Shown: positions 1 to 8,459 of the stretch, piece by piece
How the letters are laid out: every line of letters starts with the position of its first letter
Position numbering within the stretch: the stretch's first letter is position 1
NCBI RefSeq assembly: GCF_003001815.1
Contig: NZ_PVMZ01000012.1
Span: 246,574 to 310,573 of the forward strand
Direction of reading: 5' to 3'
DNA length: 64,000 nucleotides
Source of the DNA: Actinoplanes italicus
GTDB taxonomy: Bacteria; Actinomycetota; Actinomycetes; Mycobacteriales; Micromonosporaceae
Position numbers and translations under genes: made by a program
The notes under the pieces: generated by a model
What the model was told of the DNA's origin: nothing
Database searches by the model: none
Seen by the model: only the letters and a program-made list of their open reading frames with translations

Positions 1-1011
1 GCCGCCCTGATCGAGGACGCCGTCCACGAGATCGTCGAGCGGCGTCTGCGCGCCCGTGGCTGGAAGCCCTACATCACGGCCTACACCGGGTACGGCGCTC
101 CCGGCTGGGCCCGCGTGATGGCCCGGGTGCTGCTGGCGCGGCCCGGTATGGTCCGCAGGCGCCGGGAGAAGGTCCGCGGCTGGCGCAGCTTCACCACCAC
201 CCCGGTGAGCAGCGCCCTGGTCCGCATCGAGCTCGGCGGCATCGTCACCGAGGCCCGCACCGACCGCAGCGGCTATCTCGACGTCCGGGTCAAGGGCGAC
301 CTCGAACCCGGCTGGGGCAGCGCGAAACTGTCCACCGAGGGCACCGTCCCGGTCGACGCCCCGATCCGGGTGATCGATCCGTCGGTCAAGTTCGGCGTCA
401 TCTCCGACATCGACGACACCGTGATGGTGACCACACTGCCCCGCCCGCTGCTCGCCGCGTGGAACACGTTCGTCCTCGACGAGCACGCCCGCGCGGCCGT
501 CCCCGGCATGGCGGTCCTCTACGAGCGGCTCGTGCACGCCAACCCCGGCACGCCGGTGATCTACCTCTCCACCGGCGCGTGGAACGTCGCGCCCACCCTC
601 ACCCGGTTCCTGAGCAGGCACCTGTACCCGGCCGGGCCGATCCTGCTCACCGACTGGGGCCCCACCCCGGACCGCTGGTTCCGCAGCGGCCGCGAGCACA
701 AGCGCAAGTCGCTGCACCAGCTCGCCCAGGAGTTCCCGGACGTGCGCTGGCTGCTGATCGGCGACGACGGGCAGCACGACCAGGAGATCTACTCCGAGTT
801 CGCCCGCGAGCACCCGGAGAACGTCGCGGCCGTCGCGATCCGCCGCCTGTCACCGACGCAGGCCGTGCTGGCCGGCGCCATCCCCGGCCCGTCGGAGACC
901 GCCGAGGTCGTGCCCTCCGGCGGCAAGAACTGGTTCGCGGCCCCCGACGGCGCCGGTCTCTGGTCGCTGCTACGCGACACCGACCTGATTCCGAAAAAGG
1001 CGAACGGTTAG
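1..1011 (+). CDS. App1-type phosphatase domain protein (DUF2183), 5' end cut by window
   Basis: The reading frame is open from base 1, so the true start lies upstream; 336 residues are visible. The core carries the HAD-type nucleophile motif DIDDTV inside the stretch beginning FGVISDIDDTV. Further on come YLSTGAWNV and LLIGDDGQHDQEIY, as expected for the App1 (DUF2183) phosphatase fold. Yeast App1 is a phosphatidate phosphatase; the substrate of bacterial members is mostly unknown. The N-terminal part, with a beta-rich stretch, looks like a regulatory module. Its stop overlaps by 3 bases the stop of the opposing small membrane protein gene. Family assignment is firm, substrate is not. Confidence 0.85.
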   Translation, partial: AALIEDAVHEIVERRLRARGWKPYITAYTGYGAPGWARVMARVLLARPGMVRRRREKVRGWRSFTTTPVSSALVRIELGGIVTEARTDRSGYLDVRVKGDLEPGWGSAKLSTEGTVPVDAPIRVIDPSVKFGVISDIDDTVMVTTLPRPLLAAWNTFVLDEHARAAVPGMAVLYERLVHANPGTPVIYLSTGAWNVAPTLTRFLSRHLYPAGPILLTDWGPTPDRWFRSGREHKRKSLHQLAQEFPDVRWLLIGDDGQHDQEIYSEFAREHPENVAAVAIRRLSPTQAVLAGAIPGPSETAEVVPSGGKNWFAAPDGAGLWSLLRDTDLIPKKANG

Positions 1012-1181
1012 GGTTTGTCCAGCTCAGGCTTGGTGCCAGACTCGGACACCCGGGCGTGCAACCGGCTCCGGATCTCGTCCGGCGTGTATGCCCTCCGCTT
1101 GCGCTCCGCCCGCGCGAGCACCGCGCCCGTCGCCGCGACTCCCGCCAGCCCCGCCAGTCCCGCTATCTTCCACCAACGCAT
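1008..1181 (-). CDS. small single-pass membrane protein, 57 aa
   Basis: This short gene encodes a protein beginning MRWWKIAGLAGLAGVAATG. It has one hydrophobic segment (about residues 4-23) followed by a basic, polar tail containing the acidic YTPDEIRSRLH stretch. That is the layout of small actinobacterial membrane proteins of unknown role. The start is supported by a TATTCT box that ends 6 bases before the ATG, giving a leaderless transcript. It is divergent from the NlpC/P60-like gene, with only 17 bases between the two start codons. No function can be assigned. Confidence 0.6.
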   Translation of the reverse strand: MRWWKIAGLAGLAGVAATGAVLARAERKRRAYTPDEIRSRLHARVSESGTKPELDKP

Positions 1182-1193
1182 CAGCCGAGAATA
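1182..1193 (-). promoter_or_regulatory. leaderless -10 box (TATTCT) of the 57-aa membrane protein gene
   Basis: TATTCT lies at 1188-1193 on the minus strand, followed by six bases and then ATG at 1181. This spacing puts transcription initiation at the start codon, the common leaderless arrangement in actinobacteria. The opposing GTG start at 1199 is so close that the two promoters must overlap. Confidence 0.5.
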
Positions 1194-1198
1194 GACAC

Positions 1199-1849
1199 GT
1201 GGGAGCAGAACTCAGCCTCGATGAGGCCATCGACCTGACCCGTACGGGCGACATCTGGATCTTCCGAGGACGATCCGGGCCGGACCGGGCCATCCAGACC
1301 CTCACCAACAGCCCGGTGAACCACGTCGGCATGTCCCTGGTGATCGAGGACATGCCACCGCTGATGTGGCACGCCGAGCTCGGCAAATCGCTCCCGGACA
1401 TGTGGTCCGGCAAGTTCCAGCGCGGCGTCCAGCTGCACGACCTGCGCGACGCCGTCACCGTCTGGGCCCGCCGCTACGGCCAGCGCGGCTGGCTGCGGCA
1501 ACTCGACCCCGGCGTGACCCGGGCCATGGAGGACAAGGCACTCAAGACCGTCGCCCGTCTCGACGGCACCCCGTTCCCGTCGACGTCCCAGCTCGCCGGC
1601 CGGTGGGTACGCGGCCGGGTGCCGCAGATCCGGCTGCCGTGGCAGGACAAGCAGGTCAGCGAGGCCACCCTGGAGAAGGCGTACTGCGCCGAGGTGGTCG
1701 CGGTCACCTACGAGGACATGGGCCTGCTGCCACGCGGGCGCAAGGCCAACTGGTACGACCCGGGCCGCTTCTGGAGCGGCGACGAGCTGGAGCTCTGCCC
1801 GGGTTACTCCCTCGGCGAGGAGATCGCGGTCCGGGTTCCCGAGGCCTGA
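1199..1849 (+). CDS. permuted NlpC/P60 (YiiX/YebB-like papain-fold) protein, 216 aa
   Basis: The N-terminal part has GDIWIFRGR followed by NSPVNHVGMSLV, which supplies the conserved His. The conserved Cys comes later, in KAYCAEVVAV. This His-before-Cys order is that of the circularly permuted NlpC/P60 papain-like fold (YiiX/YebB-like), whose members are cysteine peptidases, amidases or acyltransferases. No signal peptide or membrane segment is seen, so it is probably cytoplasmic. The GTG at 1199 is chosen because upstream codons run into the promoter of the divergent gene and lack family character. Substrate unknown. Confidence 0.65.
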   Translation: MGAELSLDEAIDLTRTGDIWIFRGRSGPDRAIQTLTNSPVNHVGMSLVIEDMPPLMWHAELGKSLPDMWSGKFQRGVQLHDLRDAVTVWARRYGQRGWLRQLDPGVTRAMEDKALKTVARLDGTPFPSTSQLAGRWVRGRVPQIRLPWQDKQVSEATLEKAYCAEVVAVTYEDMGLLPRGRKANWYDPGRFWSGDELELCPGYSLGEEIAVRVPEA

Positions 1850-2024
1850 CCTTCCCCGTTCCGGCGCCGGTCCGGCGTGCCTGCCGGCCGTCGGTCCGGT
1901 GCGGGGCGTCTCCTCGTGGCGGCTTCGGGTGGGCGGTCCGGTGCGGGGCGGGTGTCTTCTTGCGGCGGCAGAAAGACCCGCTCGGGTACGTCCTGAGCGC
2001 GCCCGTCGGCGGCAGGATGAACCC

Positions 2025-4931
2025 ATGGGTTCCCGCCTGGTCGCCAGGGTGGCCGAAACCGACGCCCTGGACCGGCTGCGCGCCGAGGCGGCGTCCGGTT
2101 CGGGAGCGGTCGTGGTGATCACCGGCGAGGCCGGGATCGGTAAGACCGCCGTCGTCGAGGAGTTCGTGGCGCGCTCGTCGGCGCAGGGCGCCACGGTGCT
2201 GACCGGCCGCGCCGGCCCGGAGGAGGACGCCCCCGCCTTCTGGCCCTGGCTGCGCCTGCTCGACGGGGCGCCCGGCACGCTACCCGGTCTCACGCCGGCG
2301 CTGCTCGATGCCGGGACCGGCGACGGGTCGGCGGCCGCCCGCTTCCGGGTCATGCACGCGGCCGTCCTCGCGCTGCGAGCCGCTGCGGAGCGGCATCCCG
2401 GACTGATCCTCGTCCTCGAGGACCTGCACTGGGCCGACCCGGCTTCGCTGAGCCTGCTCGCGATGCTCGGCCGCGAGGTGTCCTCGGTCCCGCTGCTCGT
2501 CGTCGCGACCACCCGGCCTCCACGCCCGGAACCACCGCGTCCCGAACCAGCGGCCGCTGGATCACCGCGTCCCGAATCGCTGTGCCCTGAATCGCTGGGT
2601 GCGGTGGTCCTGCCGCTGGCGCGGTGGGACGTGGCCGCGGTCGCCGCCTATCTGGCCCGGCACGCCGACGGCCCGGTGCATCCGTCCTGGCCGCCGCTGG
2701 TACATCGGCTCGGCGGGGGCAACCCGCTCTACACCCGGGAGCTGGTGCGCGCGGTGGCCGTACCCGAAAAGTTTCGCCTGCCCGCCTCTGACCTGAACCT
2801 GCCCGGCAGTCTGTTGCGACTGGCCGGCCGCCGCATCTCGGCCCTCAGCCCGACCTGCCGTGACCTGCTTGGATCGGCCGCCGCCCTCGGCACCGACATC
2901 GACGTGACCCTGCTCGCCCGGGTGACACCCGGCGGCCCCGACGTCGAGCCGATCCTGACCGAGGCGATCGAGGCCGGAGTGCTGGCCGAGGACCCGTGGG
3001 CGCCGTCGCGGTTGCGGTTCGCCCACGAACTGCTGCGTGAGGCCCGCTACGCCCAGCTGACCCGCACCGAGCGCATCGAGGCCCACCGTCGCATCGCCGA
3101 AGCCCTCGACCCGGTCCCGTCCCCACCGGCCCTCTCCGGCTCGTCCGCCGGCCCGGGATCTCTGCCGGGCCTTCCCGTGGAGCGCGGCTCCTCGGTGGCC
3201 TCCGGCACCCGTGCCGCCGAAATCGCCCGGCACCGGGTGCGAGCCGCGGTGGACGAGGAGTCGCGGGCCGACGCGCGTGCCGCCTGCGAGACCGCCGCCC
3301 GGGAAGCGGCCCGGCGACTCGATCACCACGCCGCGGCGACCTGGCTCGGCGAAGCCGTCGCCCTCTTCCCGGACGACCCTTGGCTACGGCTGACCCGCGC
3401 CGAAGCCGCCTGCCGCGACGGTCGTCTGGCCCTCGCGGTCGCCGACTGCTCCACTGTCCTCGACGTCGCCGAGGCGGGCGGCCTCCCGGATCTGGCCGTC
3501 GCGTCTGCCCTGGTGGTTCGTGGCTACGGCGGCCAGATCGCCCCCGCCGCTCTCCGGCTCTGCGAACGAGCCCAAGCCATGCTCGACCCCTCACCCACCG
3601 TCCCCGCGACGGCGGGTGAGGGCGTGGCGACGGTGGGAGCCGAACCGGTGGCGCGGGCCGAACTGGTGGCGCATCACGCGTACCTGCTGGTGGAGGTCGG
3701 GAGTTATGCCCGGGCCGAGCCGCTCAGCCGCGAGGCCATGGCGCTGGCCGAACGCACCGGCGACCCCCGGGCGCTCGCCGCCGCCGTGCACGCCCGCCAC
3801 GAAGCCCTCGACCCGATCGCGGAAGCGGAGGAGGTTCTCGAGCTGGGGCGGCGCAGCTGCGACCTGGCGGCGGTCTCGGGCCGGGCCGACGCCGAACTCT
3901 GGGGCCGGCTCTGGCGCCTCGACGGGCTGCTCACCACCGGCGACCTGCCGGGCTACGACGCCGAACTGTCGGTCCTGGCCGCGCTCGCCGAGCGGATCGG
4001 CTGGCCGGTGGCCCGCTGGCATGTGCTGCGCGCCCGCGCGGCCCGGCTGCTGCTGGCCGGGCGGCCGGCGGCCTGCCGGGAGGTCGCGGAGGAGGCGTTC
4101 GCGCTGGCCGGCACGTTCGAGGAACAGCCGGGACGAGAGTTGCACTCGGCCTTCCTCGCCTCGCTGACCCCGTTCACCGGGGAGCTGCCGCCCTGGCCCG
4201 CCGACCTGAGCGACGCGGCCGGCCGGTTCGGGGCCGAACCCATCGCCGCGGCCAACATCGGCCGGCTCGCGATGCTCAGCGACGATCGGCCCGCCGGGGC
4301 CGAATGCCTGCGCCACCTAGGTGCCGTGCTGCCCGACCTGCCGCCGGACGGCAAGCACACCTTCCTGGTCGTCAACACCGGGGAGATCGCGGCCTGGCTG
4401 GGGGATCGGGACCTGGCAGCCGCCGCCTACACGACGGTCCTGCCGCGGGCGGGCCGCTTTCTGAACACGACGACCGCCTGCCACGGCTCGGTGGCCCGGC
4501 CGCTCGGCACGATCGCCGCGGCCCTCGGCGACCACGAGGCGGCGGAGCAACACTTCACCGACGCTGTCGCGATGGAGGAGAAGTCCGGTGCGGCGCCGTT
4601 CGTGGCGATGGCGTTCCTCGCGTACGCCAGGAGCCTCCACGACCGCGACGCCCGCCGCACCCGGCGCCTGGCAGGGGAGGCGCTCGCCATCGCCCGGAGA
4701 CTGGGCCTGACCGCGATCGCCGCCGAGGCGGCCGCCCTGACCCGGGACGAGCTGACCGCCCGGGAACGGGAGATCGCCGTACTGGCCGCCGAGGGCCTGC
4801 CGAACCGGTCGATCGCCGCCCGTCTGCACATCTCCGAGCGAACCGTCGAGTCCCACGTCCGCAACGCGCTGGCCAAGCTGGGCGTCACGAACCGGACCCA
4901 GCTGGCCGCTCACCGCCGCACCGCCCCGTGA
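2025..4931 (+). CDS. LAL-type LuxR family transcriptional regulator with AAA ATPase domain, 968 aa
   Basis: This is a large ATP-binding regulator. Walker A GEAGIGKT is at residues 34-41 and the Walker B-like stretch VLEDLHWAD ends near residue 137. The middle is long, alpha-helical and TPR-like. A LuxR-type helix-turn-helix occupies about residues 910-968, with LTAREREIAVLAAEG and the recognition region ISERTVESHV. The ATG at 2025 is chosen because GGCAGGA lies 7 bases upstream and Walker A then falls at the usual N-terminal position. LAL regulators switch on secondary-metabolite or sugar genes on sensing a ligand; neither ligand nor targets can be deduced here. It is single-gene, ending at a strong terminator. 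Confidence 0.9.
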   Translation: MGSRLVARVAETDALDRLRAEAASGSGAVVVITGEAGIGKTAVVEEFVARSSAQGATVLTGRAGPEEDAPAFWPWLRLLDGAPGTLPGLTPALLDAGTGDGSAAARFRVMHAAVLALRAAAERHPGLILVLEDLHWADPASLSLLAMLGREVSSVPLLVVATTRPPRPEPPRPEPAAAGSPRPESLCPESLGAVVLPLARWDVAAVAAYLARHADGPVHPSWPPLVHRLGGGNPLYTRELVRAVAVPEKFRLPASDLNLPGSLLRLAGRRISALSPTCRDLLGSAAALGTDIDVTLLARVTPGGPDVEPILTEAIEAGVLAEDPWAPSRLRFAHELLREARYAQLTRTERIEAHRRIAEALDPVPSPPALSGSSAGPGSLPGLPVERGSSVASGTRAAEIARHRVRAAVDEESRADARAACETAAREAARRLDHHAAATWLGEAVALFPDDPWLRLTRAEAACRDGRLALAVADCSTVLDVAEAGGLPDLAVASALVVRGYGGQIAPAALRLCERAQAMLDPSPTVPATAGEGVATVGAEPVARAELVAHHAYLLVEVGSYARAEPLSREAMALAERTGDPRALAAAVHARHEALDPIAEAEEVLELGRRSCDLAAVSGRADAELWGRLWRLDGLLTTGDLPGYDAELSVLAALAERIGWPVARWHVLRARAARLLLAGRPAACREVAEEAFALAGTFEEQPGRELHSAFLASLTPFTGELPPWPADLSDAAGRFGAEPIAAANIGRLAMLSDDRPAGAECLRHLGAVLPDLPPDGKHTFLVVNTGEIAAWLGDRDLAAAAYTTVLPRAGRFLNTTTACHGSVARPLGTIAAALGDHEAAEQHFTDAVAMEEKSGAAPFVAMAFLAYARSLHDRDARRTRRLAGEALAIARRLGLTAIAAEAAALTRDELTAREREIAVLAAEGLPNRSIAARLHISERTVESHVRNALAKLGVTNRTQLAAHRRTAP

Positions 4932-4937
4932 ACACCG

Positions 4938-4990
4938 GGCTGTGTCACACCGCTGTCTCAGGTGCGCTGAGACAGCGGTGTGACACAGCC
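4938..4990. terminator. bidirectional terminator, perfect 24-bp stem
   Basis: The arms at 4938-4961 and 4967-4990 are perfect reverse complements around a 5-base loop. It lies between the convergent LAL regulator and DEAD-box helicase genes. There is no U-tract, as is usual in GC-rich actinobacteria. Its inner sequence (CCGCTGTCTCA and complement) recurs in the hairpin at 20781-20833. Confidence 0.85.
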
Positions 4991-4999
4991 GGCGAGAGG

Positions 5000-6634
5000 T
5001 CAGCGGGAGCGGCGGCCTCCGGCGCGGGCCGAGAACGCCGCTGCTCCGCCGCCGCCCGTGGTGCCGGTGGAGGTGGGGCGCTGCTGGGGCGTACCGGATC
5101 GGGGTGCGGAAGCTGAACCACGGGCCTGCCCGGACCCGCGCTGCTGACCGGAAGTCCGCGCCTGGCCCGCGTTGGCGCCATGGCCGGCGGTGCGTTCCGG
5201 AGAGGCCGCCCGCCGCCCGCGCCCGCCGTCGCCGTTGGACCGGGGAACGGCCGGCGTCTCGGTGGCCGCGGGAGCGCCCGAGGCACCGGACCGTCCGCGC
5301 CCACGCCGGGGCCGCCGCGACCGGGACCGGCCTGCCGAACCATCGGCCTCCACGTCCGCGGAGGACGAGGAGAAGGACGCAGCGGACGGGGAGGAGGCAG
5401 CCGGACGCGACGCCCCGGCACGGGACGCCGGAGCCGGACGGGAGGGCGGAGCCGGCGGAGCGGGCGCCACGAAGGTCCGCTCGCCGGGAGCCAGCCGGGC
5501 CAGCAGCGCGTCGCCCGGACGGGTCCGGGTGGTGACCGGGCGGATGCCGGCCTTGCGCGTGAGGTCGCGTACGTCGGACTGCTGCTCGTCGGTCATCAGT
5601 GTGATCACCGTGCCCCGGGCGCCGGCCCGCGCGGTCCGGCCGGACCGGTGCAGGTAGGCCTTGTGCTCGACCGGCGGGTCGGCGTGGATGACCAGGGCGA
5701 CATCGTCGACGTGGATGCCACGGGCCGCGATGTCGGTGGCGACGAGTGTTCCCGAGGTGCCCTCGGAGAACGCCGACAGGTTTCGGTTGCGGGCGTTCTG
5801 CGCCAGATTGCCGTGCAGTTCGACGGCCGGCACCCCGGCCGCGTTGAGCTGCCGGGTCAGCACCTTGGCACGCCGCTTGGTGCGGGTGAAGACGACCGAC
5901 CGGCCGGGCGCTGCCAGCAGATCGACCAGGATGCCGAACCGGTCGTCCTCGCGGACGTGCAGCACGTGGTGGTCCATCTCGATCGGAGCCTGCGCCGCGG
6001 AGTCCACATGGTGCGTCACCGGGCGGCGCATGAATCTCTGCACCAGGATGTCCACCCCGTTGTCCAGGGTGGCCGAGAAGAGCAGCCGCTGCCCGCCGGC
6101 CGGGGTCTGCGACAGCAGCCGCCGCACGACCGGCAGGAAGCCGAGGTCGGCCATGTGGTCGGCCTCGTCGAGGACGGTCACCTCGACAGACTCCAGCGAG
6201 GCGTGACCGCCGCGGATGTGGTCGTCGAGCCGGCCCGGACAGGCCACCAGCACGTCGACGCCGGCCTTCAGTGCCTTGATCTGCGGGTTCGCGCCGACGC
6301 CGCCGAACACCACGAGGGTGCGCAGCCCGGCCGCGTCGGCCAGTGGACGCAGGGTCGCCTCGATCTGGGTGGCCAGCTCGCGGGTGGGCGCCAGGATCAG
6401 CGCGCGCGGACGGCCGGGCTGAGGCTTGCGGGCCGCGGCGGCGAGGCGGGCCACGACGGGGATCACGAAGGCGTACGTCTTGCCGGAGCCCGTCCGCCCA
6501 CGGCCCAGGACGTCGCGCCCGGCCAGCGAGTCGGGCAGGGTGGCCGACTGAATGGGGAACGGGGTGCTGATCCCGAGCCGGTCCAGTGCCGTGGTGAGGA
6601 CGGCGGGCACGCCGAGCTCGGTGAAGGTGGTCAT
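5000..6634 (-). CDS. DEAD-box RNA helicase, 544 aa
   Basis: All superfamily 2 helicase motifs are present in order: Q motif FTELGVPAVL...PFPIQ, motif I GRTGSGKT (46-53), PTRELATQ, CPGRL, DEAD (156-159), SAT (187-189), then TDIAARGIHV and HRSGRTARAG in the second RecA lobe. From about residue 385 the protein is a basic, Ala/Arg/Ser-rich low-complexity tail of the kind that binds RNA in RhlE/CsdA-like helicases. It likely unwinds rRNA or mRNA structure in ribosome assembly or cold adaptation. It is divergent from a FliA-type sigma gene across about 195 bases. Family certain, precise role inferred. Confidence 0.93.
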   Translation of the reverse strand: MTTFTELGVPAVLTTALDRLGISTPFPIQSATLPDSLAGRDVLGRGRTGSGKTYAFVIPVVARLAAAARKPQPGRPRALILAPTRELATQIEATLRPLADAAGLRTLVVFGGVGANPQIKALKAGVDVLVACPGRLDDHIRGGHASLESVEVTVLDEADHMADLGFLPVVRRLLSQTPAGGQRLLFSATLDNGVDILVQRFMRRPVTHHVDSAAQAPIEMDHHVLHVREDDRFGILVDLLAAPGRSVVFTRTKRRAKVLTRQLNAAGVPAVELHGNLAQNARNRNLSAFSEGTSGTLVATDIAARGIHVDDVALVIHADPPVEHKAYLHRSGRTARAGARGTVITLMTDEQQSDVRDLTRKAGIRPVTTRTRPGDALLARLAPGERTFVAPAPPAPPSRPAPASRAGASRPAASSPSAASFSSSSADVEADGSAGRSRSRRPRRGRGRSGASGAPAATETPAVPRSNGDGGRGRRAASPERTAGHGANAGQARTSGQQRGSGQARGSASAPRSGTPQQRPTSTGTTGGGGAAAFSARAGGRRSR

Positions 6635-6829
6635 GAAGCTGGGAACTCCCGATGGTCTAGGCCAGCCGGCCGGCGGTCGCGCACAGCGGCTGATCTGATC
6701 ATTTTAGCTCGGCACCGTCCGCAACCGGTTCGCACCCGAAGGCGACCCGAATAGCACTCAACGCACCCGATCTTTCTCCTCAGCGCCGGAAGACCCCCCG
6801 ACCCGGCCGGTTCTGCGAGGAGACCCCCG

Positions 6830-7684
6830 ATGAGCGCTGAGACACCTGCGATCGAGCGGCGTGGCGAGGACATCGTCCGGGCGAACATGCCGCTCGTCGG
6901 GCATCTGGTCCGCGAGATGCTGGCCCGCGTGCCCTCACACGTCAATCGTGATGACCTGCTCTCCGCAGGCTACGCCGCCTTGGTGGCGGCCGCCCGCGGG
7001 TTCGACCCCGAGCGTGGCGTGCCGTTCCCGCGGTTCGCCGCCGCGCGTGTACGCGGCGCGCTGCTCGACGAGCTGCGCGGCCTGGACTGGGCCAGCCGGT
7101 CGGTACGGCAGCGCGCGCGGCGTACCGACGCGGCCCGGGAGGAATTGACGAAGGAGCTGGGCCGCACCCCGACGGTCCAGGAGGTGGCCGAGAGGCTCGG
7201 CTGCACCGTGGAGGACATCGAGCACGGCGAGGGCGACGTGCACCGCGCCACGGTCTTCAGCCTCCAGGGCTTCGCGACCGCGACCGCCGACGACATCGTC
7301 ACCGAGCCGGGCGCCGGTCCGGAGGAGATGCTGCTGCGCCGGGAACGGTTCGGCTACCTGCAGCACGCCGTCGACGCCCTGCCGGAGCGGCTCCGCTCGG
7401 TGGTGCGCGGCTACTTCTACGACGAGCGCCCGATGGCCCAGATCGCCGCCGAGCTCGGGGTCAGCGAGTCCCGGGTGTCGCAGTTGCGGGCCGAGGCGCT
7501 GGTCCTGCTCCGGGACGGGATGAACACCCACCTGGACCCGGCGCTCGCGGCGGAGAACTCGCCGAAGGAGGGCTGTGTGGCCCGCCGCCGGGCCGCCTAC
7601 TACGACAAGATCGCCAGCCGGGGCACGCTGCGTACCCGGCTCGCGCTGACCAGCACCGACGGCCTGCCGCTGGCCGCCGCCTGA
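6830..7684 (+). CDS. FliA/WhiG-family RNA polymerase sigma factor 1, 284 aa
   Basis: This is a sigma-70 family protein without region 1. Region 2 includes MPLVGHLVREML and RDDLLSAGYAALV, region 3 covers ELTKELGRTPTVQEVAERLG, and region 4 ends with the helix-turn-helix AAELGVSESRVSQLRAEAL. It has about 40 residues beyond region 4 (ARRRAAYYDKIASR...), also present in the paralogue at 10796-11710. FliA-type sigmas govern flagella, chemotaxis and sporangium opening in Actinoplanes and sporulation (WhiG) in Streptomyces. No flagellar genes lie nearby, so targets are unknown. It ends in a strong terminator shared with the opposing lipoprotein gene. Confidence 0.9.
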   Translation: MSAETPAIERRGEDIVRANMPLVGHLVREMLARVPSHVNRDDLLSAGYAALVAAARGFDPERGVPFPRFAAARVRGALLDELRGLDWASRSVRQRARRTDAAREELTKELGRTPTVQEVAERLGCTVEDIEHGEGDVHRATVFSLQGFATATADDIVTEPGAGPEEMLLRRERFGYLQHAVDALPERLRSVVRGYFYDERPMAQIAAELGVSESRVSQLRAEALVLLRDGMNTHLDPALAAENSPKEGCVARRRAAYYDKIASRGTLRTRLALTSTDGLPLAAA

Positions 7685-7701
7685 GACTGCTCCCGGGGTG
7701 C

Positions 7702-7730
7702 GGGGCCCGCCGCGGTTCGCGGCGGGCCCC
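7702..7730. terminator. bidirectional terminator, 13-bp GC stem
   Basis: The arms 7702-7714 and 7718-7730 are perfect complements with a 3-base loop. The hairpin sits between the convergent sigma factor and lipoprotein genes, 17 bases after the sigma stop. Confidence 0.85.
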
Positions 7731-7737
7731 GAAAACC

Positions 7738-8259
7738 TCACGCGTTGGCGCAGGTGCCGGCCTTCTTCTGGGCGGCGATCGCCTTCTCGGCGCCCAGCTT
7801 GTAGAGGCTCATGCCCTCCTTGGCCGGCTCGAGCTTCCAGGCGTCCTGCTCGTAGACCATCGTGTACGACTGGGCCGCTACCAGTTGCTTCGCGATGATG
7901 ACGGCCTTGTCGGTACCCTCCAGGCGGGCGCTGGTGAGCTGGATCGCGAGGCCCTTGCGGGAGCAGGCGGTGTTCAGCTTCACGTAGTCGTCCTTGCTGA
8001 TCGCCTGCTTGCCGGCCGAGGTGTACATCTCCCAGGCCCCGGCGAAGTCACCGCCGCTGAAACGGTCGAACACCGTCTGCGCGGCGACCTTGGCCCCTTC
8101 CAGGGTCTTCGGCTCGGGACCCCCGGCGGCTGCGGCGGCCGCGGCGTTGCCGGCCGGGTCCGGGCTCTCCTCGGAACAGCCGGCGGCGAAGGACAGGGTG
8201 GCGACCGCGGCGAGGGCCACGGCGCCGAGACGCAGGTGCTTCGGGGTGTTGTTGTCCAT
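7738..8259 (-). CDS. secreted lipoprotein of unknown function, 173 aa
   Basis: The N-terminus is a lipoprotein signal peptide with lipobox FAAGC, cleaved before the Cys near residue 28. An Ala/Gly/Pro-rich linker follows. The mature domain has LEGAKVAAQTVFDRFSGGDFAGAWEMY and a Cys pair (NTACSRKG, GTCANA). The pattern resembles NTF2-like/DUF4878-type small extracellular domains, but similarity is weak. It is convergent with sigma factor 1 and divergent from the helicase gene. Membrane-anchored outside the cell; role not known. Confidence 0.8.
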   Translation of the reverse strand: MDNNTPKHLRLGAVALAAVATLSFAAGCSEESPDPAGNAAAAAAAGGPEPKTLEGAKVAAQTVFDRFSGGDFAGAWEMYTSAGKQAISKDDYVKLNTACSRKGLAIQLTSARLEGTDKAVIIAKQLVAAQSYTMVYEQDAWKLEPAKEGMSLYKLGAEKAIAAQKKAGTCANA

Positions 8260-8361
8260 GTCCCGATTAATGCCGGGCAGCCGTCGTGCGTAACGGCCCC
8301 GGCGTGTCGATGACGGGTTCCGGACACTTGCGCCCCCGGCCGTAACCCGAGGCGTCTGAGC

Positions 8362-8425
8362 TATTCTGGTCGTTTGCCGAAAGCTCTACGGGCAAACAAA
8401 AATGGCAACCATAGAAATGGCTGCC
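8362..8425 (+). promoter_or_regulatory. possible -10 box and tandem inverted repeats in the leader of the HelD/HelR-type gene
   Basis: A possible -10 box TATTCT is at 8362-8367. Two inverted repeats follow in the likely leader: GTTTGCC (8372-8378) with GGCAAAC (8391-8397), then 8404-8411 with 8418-8425 (one mismatch). HelR and other rifamycin-resistance genes in actinomycetes are often preceded by an inverted-repeat rifamycin-associated element. Whether these repeats correspond to it cannot be decided by eye. Confidence 0.4.
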
Positions 8426-8459
8426 GAACGCCGGAATGATAGCACGAAAAGGGGCGACT

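Noticed and set aside
8436..8459. ATG at 8436 as start of the HelD-type gene
   Set aside because: Its purine run is only two bases away, while the TTG at 8460 has AAAAGGGG at good spacing.
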